Of a stretch of 13,326 nucleotides of DNA, positions 9,250 through 13,326 are shown piece by piece. The number at the start of each line of letters is the position of its first letter. Within the stretch, counting starts at the first letter, position 1. The DNA comes from Deltaproteobacteria bacterium (lineage in GTDB: Bacteria > Desulfobacterota > DAOWOC01), in contig DAOWOC010000003.1 in assembly GCA_030642225.1 (NCBI GenBank), positions 1-13,326 on the forward strand, given 5' to 3'. The translations under genes and the position numbers were made by a program. The notes beneath the pieces were generated by a model. It worked only from the letters and a program-made list of their open reading frames with translations. It was not told the origin of the DNA and made no database searches.

Positions 9250-10584
9250 TTATTCAATTTTTTCTTTTAGTGCTCTGATATCTATTTTTTTATTTACACC
9301 TGTCTTTGGTAAATGGTTTAAACAGACAAATCGTGTTGGAATTTTATGTAAATCAATTTTATTAATCAAATATTGTTTAATTTTTTTATGATTAGCCACC
9401 CCTGTTAAAAATGCAACCAATATTTCCCCTGTCATTTTTTTGGATTTTACGCCAATAACAGCACATTCCTTAACAAGACCGGAATTTATAATGCATTTTT
9501 CTACTTCAAGCGTTGAAACCCTTCTCCCCCCTATTTTAACAATATACTGAATGCGTCCTAATATTTCAAATTTTTCATTATCCAATACTCTTGCAATATC
9601 CATGGTTGTATAAAAGCCATCCATGTCCGTTGGCTGATCAGGAGAAATCATCTTGGACCTGATCATAAGGCGGTCATCCTGTACCTTATATTCTATCCCC
9701 GGGAATACCTGCCATGCATCATCCCTTTCCCCGTTAATTGTTTGTCTTGAGGCTATTCCTCCTGTTTCAGTTGAACCGAATATCTCAATAATACTATCTG
9801 ACAAGGTATTATTCATGGATATAGCCGCTATTTTTTGCAGAGGTGCTGAGGATGAGATCGTCAGTGGAATATGATGAGTGTTATGATTTTTTGATACTCT
9901 CAGTAAGGCATTAATAAAAGCAGGTATGGTAATAAGACAAATATTATTGTTATTTTTATTTATAATATTAAGTATATTTCCTGGCAGCAGGCTTTTGGTG
10001 TGGATAACCGGAATGTCTGTAAAAAGAGGCAGCAAAATTGTAAAGAGAAAACCGTAAATGTGGTGCGGTCTGACTGTTGCTAAAAAAATTATATTTTTTG
10101 TTAAGGGGATAAATTTTTGTAGTATTGAGAGCTCTTCCATTATATTAAATGAATTTTTATAAATCCTTGCAGGTTTTCCTGTTGTACCGCTTGTAAAGAG
10201 AAATAATCCATCTCCCATTGAAACATTATTGCCCCGGCCTTTAATTTTGGATGTTTTAATATTAAAATTATCAGGGAAATCAATATGAAAATCAGGGGCA
10301 ATCATCGGATAACCTGTCTCTTTAAGGGTTAAACGCATGTTTTTTGAAGTTACATCAAAAATAGCGGGGATAGCGCGAGAGATGATTGTTGCAAATAATG
10401 CTGTGGTAAAATGTAGGGGGTCTTCAACATCAACTGCTATGATCATTTCAGGTTTAACGCCTTGTTCGTTGAATTTTTCAGATAGGTTTGTTGCTTTTTC
10501 TAAAATAGATGAGAATGGAAATATGTTTTTATCAACCTTGAAAAATGCTTTTTTCCCCTTTAAGCCTTGGATGATTTTTATCAT
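9250..10584 (-). CDS. ANL-superfamily acyl/aryl-CoA (or ACP) ligase
   Basis: AMP-forming ligase of 444 residues that should activate a carboxylic acid as an acyl-adenylate and pass it to CoA or a carrier protein. Core motifs in order: A3 P-loop TSGTTGKP (131-138), RPHHIYG (172-178), A5 FGSTETGG (269-276), A7 YTTMDIA with Asp329, A8 GRIQYIVKIGGRRVSTLEVE (343-362), and A10 PKTGVNK with the catalytic Lys at 432. It is shorter than the usual 500-600 residues. RPHHIYG and FGSTETGG resemble, from memory, ligases of aryl polyene/xanthomonadin-type clusters, but no ACP, ketosynthase or dehydratase gene is nearby. AGG about seven bases before ATG supports the start. First gene of a likely two-gene operon with the receiver. 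The substrate cannot be read from the sequence. Confidence 0.88.
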   Translation of the reverse strand: MIKIIQGLKGKKAFFKVDKNIFPFSSILEKATNLSEKFNEQGVKPEMIIAVDVEDPLHFTTALFATIISRAIPAIFDVTSKNMRLTLKETGYPMIAPDFHIDFPDNFNIKTSKIKGRGNNVSMGDGLFLFTSGTTGKPARIYKNSFNIMEELSILQKFIPLTKNIIFLATVRPHHIYGFLFTILLPLFTDIPVIHTKSLLPGNILNIINKNNNNICLITIPAFINALLRVSKNHNTHHIPLTISSSAPLQKIAAISMNNTLSDSIIEIFGSTETGGIASRQTINGERDDAWQVFPGIEYKVQDDRLMIRSKMISPDQPTDMDGFYTTMDIARVLDNEKFEILGRIQYIVKIGGRRVSTLEVEKCIINSGLVKECAVIGVKSKKMTGEILVAFLTGVANHKKIKQYLINKIDLHKIPTRFVCLNHLPKTGVNKKIDIRALKEKIE

Positions 10585-10775
10585 TTAATGACCTGATATT
10601 TTTTGTAAAAAATAATAAGTTATTATTTTTTAGTTTATTTCATGTCTAAGTTTATATACATATATATTAAGATATATGTTATATCCAAATAAATATTATA
10701 ATATAAAAAAATATTTTTATTATAAATGATTTAAAATTTTTGTGATGTACAAAAATATTTCAGATGGAGAATAAA
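10585..10775. promoter_or_regulatory. Divergent AT-rich regulatory region with four inverted repeats
   Basis: It separates the ligase gene (-) from the second receiver gene (+) and must hold both promoters. Dyads: AAAAAATAATAA at 10607-10618 with its exact complement at 10620-10631 (one central base); ACATATAT 10658-10665 with ATATATGT 10672-10679; TTATAATA 10696-10703 with TATTATAA 10718-10725, enclosing the palindrome AAAAATATTTTT; and ATTTTTGT 10736-10743 with ACAAAAAT 10749-10756. Any could be an operator. The very high A+T content raises the chance rate, so individual sites are uncertain. Confidence 0.5.
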
Positions 10776-11354
10776 ATGCGAATCTTGTGCATTGAAGATG
10801 ATATCCAATTAAAGGATATGTATGAAAGAGCGCTTTATACAATAAGTCTCCATGATGATGATATTATTATGTGTGAAACAGGAGAAAATGCCCTGAATAT
10901 TTTAAGAGAAAAGTATGTGGATATCATTATTACTGATTTAATGCTTCCTGATATGTCAGGTATAGATATCCTTAAAATTGCAAAAAATATTAATGATAAA
11001 ATTGAAGTAATTGTCCTTACAGGTTATGGTTCAATTGAAACTGCGGTAGAGGCCATCAGAAATGGCGCACGTGATTATCTTACAAAACCGGTACATCTTG
11101 AGATATTTGTTGAAAAAGTTAATAATCTAAGAGACCTTGTTAACCGTTATGATGAAATTGAAGAATATCGTTTTGCAAAGGAAATGATTGAAGGGAATGC
11201 AAAAGATACTGTTATGCAATTAGAAATAAATTTAAATAAATGTTTGCTTAAGACAAAAAAGATAATAAAAATCCTGGCAAATAATAAGAAAGATAATGAA
11301 AAACTCTTAGAAATTGAAAAGATTTTAAAAACTAAAAAAAATGTTAATATTTGA
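10776..11354 (+). CDS. Response regulator with coiled-coil tail, no DNA-binding domain
   Basis: A 192-residue protein from ATG 10776, chosen because GGAG (10766-10769) sits six bases upstream; an in-frame ATG at 10764 overlaps that site and has none of its own. The receiver domain is about 1-118: Glu7/Asp8/Asp9, phosphoacceptor Asp54 (IITDLMLPDMSG), Thr82 (VLTGYGS) and Lys104 (LTKPV). The sequence is NtrC-like in its receiver, but the AAA+ and Fis domains are absent. The tail (about 118-192) is Lys/Glu-rich and predicted helical, probably a coiled coil (EYRFAKEMIEG onward). It may signal through protein contact. No kinase is adjacent. Confidence 0.9.
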   Translation: MRILCIEDDIQLKDMYERALYTISLHDDDIIMCETGENALNILREKYVDIIITDLMLPDMSGIDILKIAKNINDKIEVIVLTGYGSIETAVEAIRNGARDYLTKPVHLEIFVEKVNNLRDLVNRYDEIEEYRFAKEMIEGNAKDTVMQLEINLNKCLLKTKKIIKILANNKKDNEKLLEIEKILKTKKNVNI

Positions 11355-11562
11355 TAATTTTTTAAAAATTTTTGCATAAAAAAACATTTGTAGCACCCAT
11401 ATTGTCCTCATGTTTTCCTTGATCAGTTTCTCTATTTTATCAAATTCATAAATTTGTATTTCTTTAATTAATGTTTTTTTATTTTGTATAAATCTTCTTG
11501 TGGTATAGTAGTTGCTTTTTTTTAGATAAACTTGTAAAAATTGTCAAAAAAGGAGAATAGAA
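11355..11562. promoter_or_regulatory. Intergenic region with a sigma-54-type promoter candidate at 11501-11516
   Basis: TGGTATA-N4-TTGCT at 11501-11516 matches the -24/-12 pattern (consensus TGGCACG-N4-TTGCW), with exactly ten bases between GG (11502-11503) and GC (11514-11515). This would start the transcript near 11527, ahead of the SPOR gene. The same bases also contain an extended -10-like TGGTATAGT without a good -35, so a sigma-70 reading is possible. AAGGAG at 11550-11555 is the ribosome-binding site, seven bases before ATG 11563. No clear terminator for the upstream receiver gene is visible. Confidence 0.5.
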
Positions 11563-12715
11563 ATGAAAAGTATAAAGATTTTGATTTTTGTTATTAGTAT
11601 TTTATCTTTTTTATCCTTTAATGAATCTGTGTTTGCTGACGATTATATCATTCATGTAAGTTCGTATAAAAATAAGGCCTTAGCTTACTCGGAAATTAAT
11701 AAATTAAGAAAATCAGGTTTTCCTTCTTTTATTAAAGAAGCTTATCTTGCAGGAGAGACATGGCTCAGGCTTTATCTTGGCCCATATAAGAGCCATGAAA
11801 TTGCAAAGAACGCTGCAGATAATGCAGTAAAAAAGGGTCTGATTACCTATCACAAAATATTATCCGAAGCTGTCAATGTGCCGGGTGTCTCAGGTAAATT
11901 TTATGCAGTACATATTGCTTCATTCCAGTATATTGAAAATGCCATTGCGCAAATGAGTAGGCTTGATGACCAGGGGTTATCAAGTTTTATGGAGGAGGCG
12001 CAGGTTAAAGGGAAATTCTGGCACAGGGTATATATCGGTCCATATGAAAATATTGATAAAGCCAAAAATATAGCTCAAAAGAGCTTGCGTGATGGTATAA
12101 TCTCTTATAAAAAAATAGTTCTATTTAAGGATAAATCCACTCCTATAGCTGATTTGAAAAAAGAAACAGACAATCTTCTTGGCGCTATGGAAGATATCGT
12201 CTCTAATGAAGATAGTCCCGAGAGTTTTACTGAAGAGTTAGAAGAAGATATTGCAACTTCGCCTTCTTTTAATTTGGAGGATAATGAGCCGCCTATAACC
12301 GTGCAGGAAGGTAATAAAAAAATTTCTGTAAGTCTTGAAACATCTTTTATTAAATTTAAGAATGAAAAATTAGGCGGGTTTCCTGTCTTCAGCCAGGCAT
12401 TTATATTTGAAAAGGCCTCGGGTAATGAATTGGGTAACATTACTTTAACATGCAGCCATGATGAGGCACGGATTCATGTTGAGTATAAAGGTTCTAATTA
12501 TTCGAATCTGTGTGTTGTAAAATCAAGCAGAAGACGGCAATGTTGATGAGTTTTTTGTCATCAAAGGTATTCTTGAGGCAATAAAGAGTAGTGAATCTGA
12601 TAGACCCGGCGCTGTAATTGACGTTGCAAGGGCTGATATTGTTATAGAATGTTCAACAGATATTGAGGTTGAAGTAAAAGAGGTAAAACCTTATAAAGGT
12701 ACAAATCCATTATAA
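11563..12715 (+). CDS. Secreted protein with two SPOR domains (frame broken near 12520)
   Basis: Signal peptide at 1-25 (MKSIKILIF..., probable cleavage VFA|DD, no lipobox) followed by two SPOR repeats at about 28-100 and 112-185, each with the YxxHVxSF-like start and the (L/V)YxGPY turn. SPOR domains bind denuded glycan strands of peptidoglycan, so a periplasmic cell-wall or septal role is expected. An acidic linker (about 195-250) leads to a C-terminal region (about 250-383) that I do not recognise. The first frame ends at a TGA at 12544-12546. Removing one A from the AAAA run at 12519-12522 joins it to a frame that stays open (QAEDGNVDEFFVIKG...) to TAA 12713-12715, giving about 383 residues. 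This could be an error, a real mutation or programmed slippage. Confidence 0.85.
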
Positions 12716-12779
12716 AGATTAATGTATCACGAACATGTAACGAATAAATAATCCATGTTCGTGATGATGATTAATCTTT
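12714..12779. terminator. Bidirectional hairpin between convergent genes
   Basis: A perfect 12-bp inner stem, ATCACGAACATG (12726-12737) with CATGTTCGTGAT (12754-12765), encloses a 16-base loop. It is extended by outer arms AAAGATTAAT (12714-12723) and ATTAATCTTT (12770-12779), separated from it by a small asymmetric bulge. T-rich tracts follow on both strands. The outer arms overlap the stop codons of both flanking genes, so one structure probably terminates both. Confidence 0.82.
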
Positions 12780-13124
12780 TTGCATCTGTCTTATTGAACG
12801 TCTGTGAACAGGATCACTGCACTCGGTATTATCAGTATCCATCATGGACATTTTTTTAAAATATTTACATTTTGTTGCATCACCAAGGGTCATTGTTAAT
12901 AAACCATCACCTTCATCAACCACGAATACAGGGGGATCAGATCCAATATCAGATCCAAGTTTTAAAATATTGCATGTACCCCTGCCATCGCTTGCCCAGG
13001 CATTTTCAGAAAAATTTTTACATTTTCCACAAATTTGATCCGCAATTCCTTCATCTGTATGTGGTTTTAGTGACTGGGCATACATCCCTGATAAAGCTGC
13101 TTTCATTTTATCTCTTCTTGCCAT
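12771..13124 (-). CDS. Small Cys-rich protein, possible HiPIP-like Fe-S fold
   Basis: A 117-residue protein from ATG 13124, chosen over an upstream in-frame ATG because TAGGATAGAG precedes it and MARRDKMKAALSGMYAQ is a plausible N-terminus. Cysteines at 32, 35, 51 and 86 give CGKC-x15-C-x34-C, in the contexts CGKCKNF, GRGTCNIL and TKCKYF; a fifth lies at 102. Four such cysteines would suit a [4Fe-4S] or zinc site, and the spacing recalls the small HiPIP-like subunits of benzylsuccinate synthase-type enzymes. No glycyl-radical enzyme is in the window. From memory, similar proteins occur in Desulfobacterales as conserved hypotheticals. It has no signal peptide and is likely cytoplasmic. It is convergent with the SPOR gene. 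Confidence 0.8.
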   Translation of the reverse strand: MARRDKMKAALSGMYAQSLKPHTDEGIADQICGKCKNFSENAWASDGRGTCNILKLGSDIGSDPPVFVVDEGDGLLTMTLGDATKCKYFKKMSMMDTDNTECSDPVHRRSIRQMQKD

Positions 13125-13282
13125 CTCTATCCTACCCCCGTTTATGTTAAATTTTATATTATTCATAAAGAATATCAAATCTTTATAATTTTATATTTCG
13201 TAGTCGATTGTTTAAATTATGGTGTTAAACACCTTTATTTTAAAAAATGATTTAAGGCGTTTAAAATTTTGTAGAGGAATAA
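13125..13282. promoter_or_regulatory. Divergent intergenic region with a 13-bp palindrome
   Basis: It separates the Cys-rich gene (-) from the truncated gene at the window end (+). GGTGTT (13221-13226) and AACACC (13228-13233) form an inverted repeat around a single A, in otherwise AT-rich DNA; this could be an operator. A 4-bp GGTG/CACC stem followed by TTTATTTT could instead be a weak terminator. I see no strong -35/-10 pair. Confidence 0.35.
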
Positions 13283-13326
13283 ATGTTTAACATGATTTAT
13301 AAAAAAACAATTATTTTTATATCCAG
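13283..13326 (+). CDS. Start of an unidentified gene, probable exported product (partial)
   Basis: AGAGGA at 13273-13278 precedes ATG 13283, and the frame stays open to the window edge: MFNMIYKKTIIFIS, 14 residues. A basic KK followed by a hydrophobic run resembles the beginning of a signal peptide or membrane anchor. It is too short to name. It is divergent from the Cys-rich gene. Confidence 0.45.
   Translation, partial: MFNMIYKKTIIFIS

Noticed and set aside
10764..10775. Start of the second receiver gene at ATG 10764
   Set aside because: This ATG overlaps the GGAG that serves ATG 10776, and a receiver normally begins directly with a strand such as MRILCIEDD.
13125..13178. N-terminal extension of the Cys-rich protein to ATG 13178
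   Set aside because: ATG 13124 has a better ribosome-binding site; the extension (MIFFMNNIKFNINGG) looks like translated AT-rich leader.

Overview
The window looks like chromosomal DNA from an AT-rich Gram-negative bacterium. The best guess is a sulfate-reducing delta-type lineage (Desulfobacterales/Desulfobacterota). That is an inference from gene order (rrn end, tRNA-Val, thrS-infC-rpmI-rplT-pheST, MerR, radC), orphan receivers of the delta-proteobacterial type, and a small Cys-rich protein that I associate from memory with Desulfobacterales. No database search was possible.

Positions 1-517 hold the 3' end of an rRNA operon: partial 23S, 5S, and a strong terminator. A tRNA-Val(GAC) with encoded CCA follows at 682-756. 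Positions 836-8604 form a long co-directional housekeeping block: threonyl-tRNA synthetase, IF3, ribosomal proteins L35 and L20, a hairpin terminator/attenuator, both PheRS subunits, a MerR-type regulator one base after pheT, and RadC. Two features stand out here. infC has no standard start at its true N-terminus and appears to begin with AUA behind a perfect GGAGG. pheT is split by an apparent one-base deletion near 5360.

Positions 8605-13326 are an accessory stretch, visibly richer in A+T. On the minus strand an ANL-type adenylating ligase (10584-9250) is followed 47 bases later by a single-domain response regulator (9202-8801). Across a nearly pure A/T divergent region with four inverted repeats lies a second orphan response regulator, with a coiled-coil tail and no DNA-binding domain. 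Next comes an exported protein with two SPOR domains, behind a good sigma-54-type -24/-12 element, with its frame broken near 12520. A long hairpin separates it from a convergent small gene whose cysteine pattern suggests a HiPIP-like Fe-S fold. The window ends in the first codons of another plus-strand gene.

The housekeeping part is conventional and well supported. I do not see a clear new multi-gene system. The least explained items are the ligase/receiver pair, the HiPIP-like protein, the unrecognised C-terminal region of the SPOR protein, and the regulatory DNA around them. Two one-base frame breaks in 13 kb, one in an essential gene, point to base-calling errors as much as to biology.
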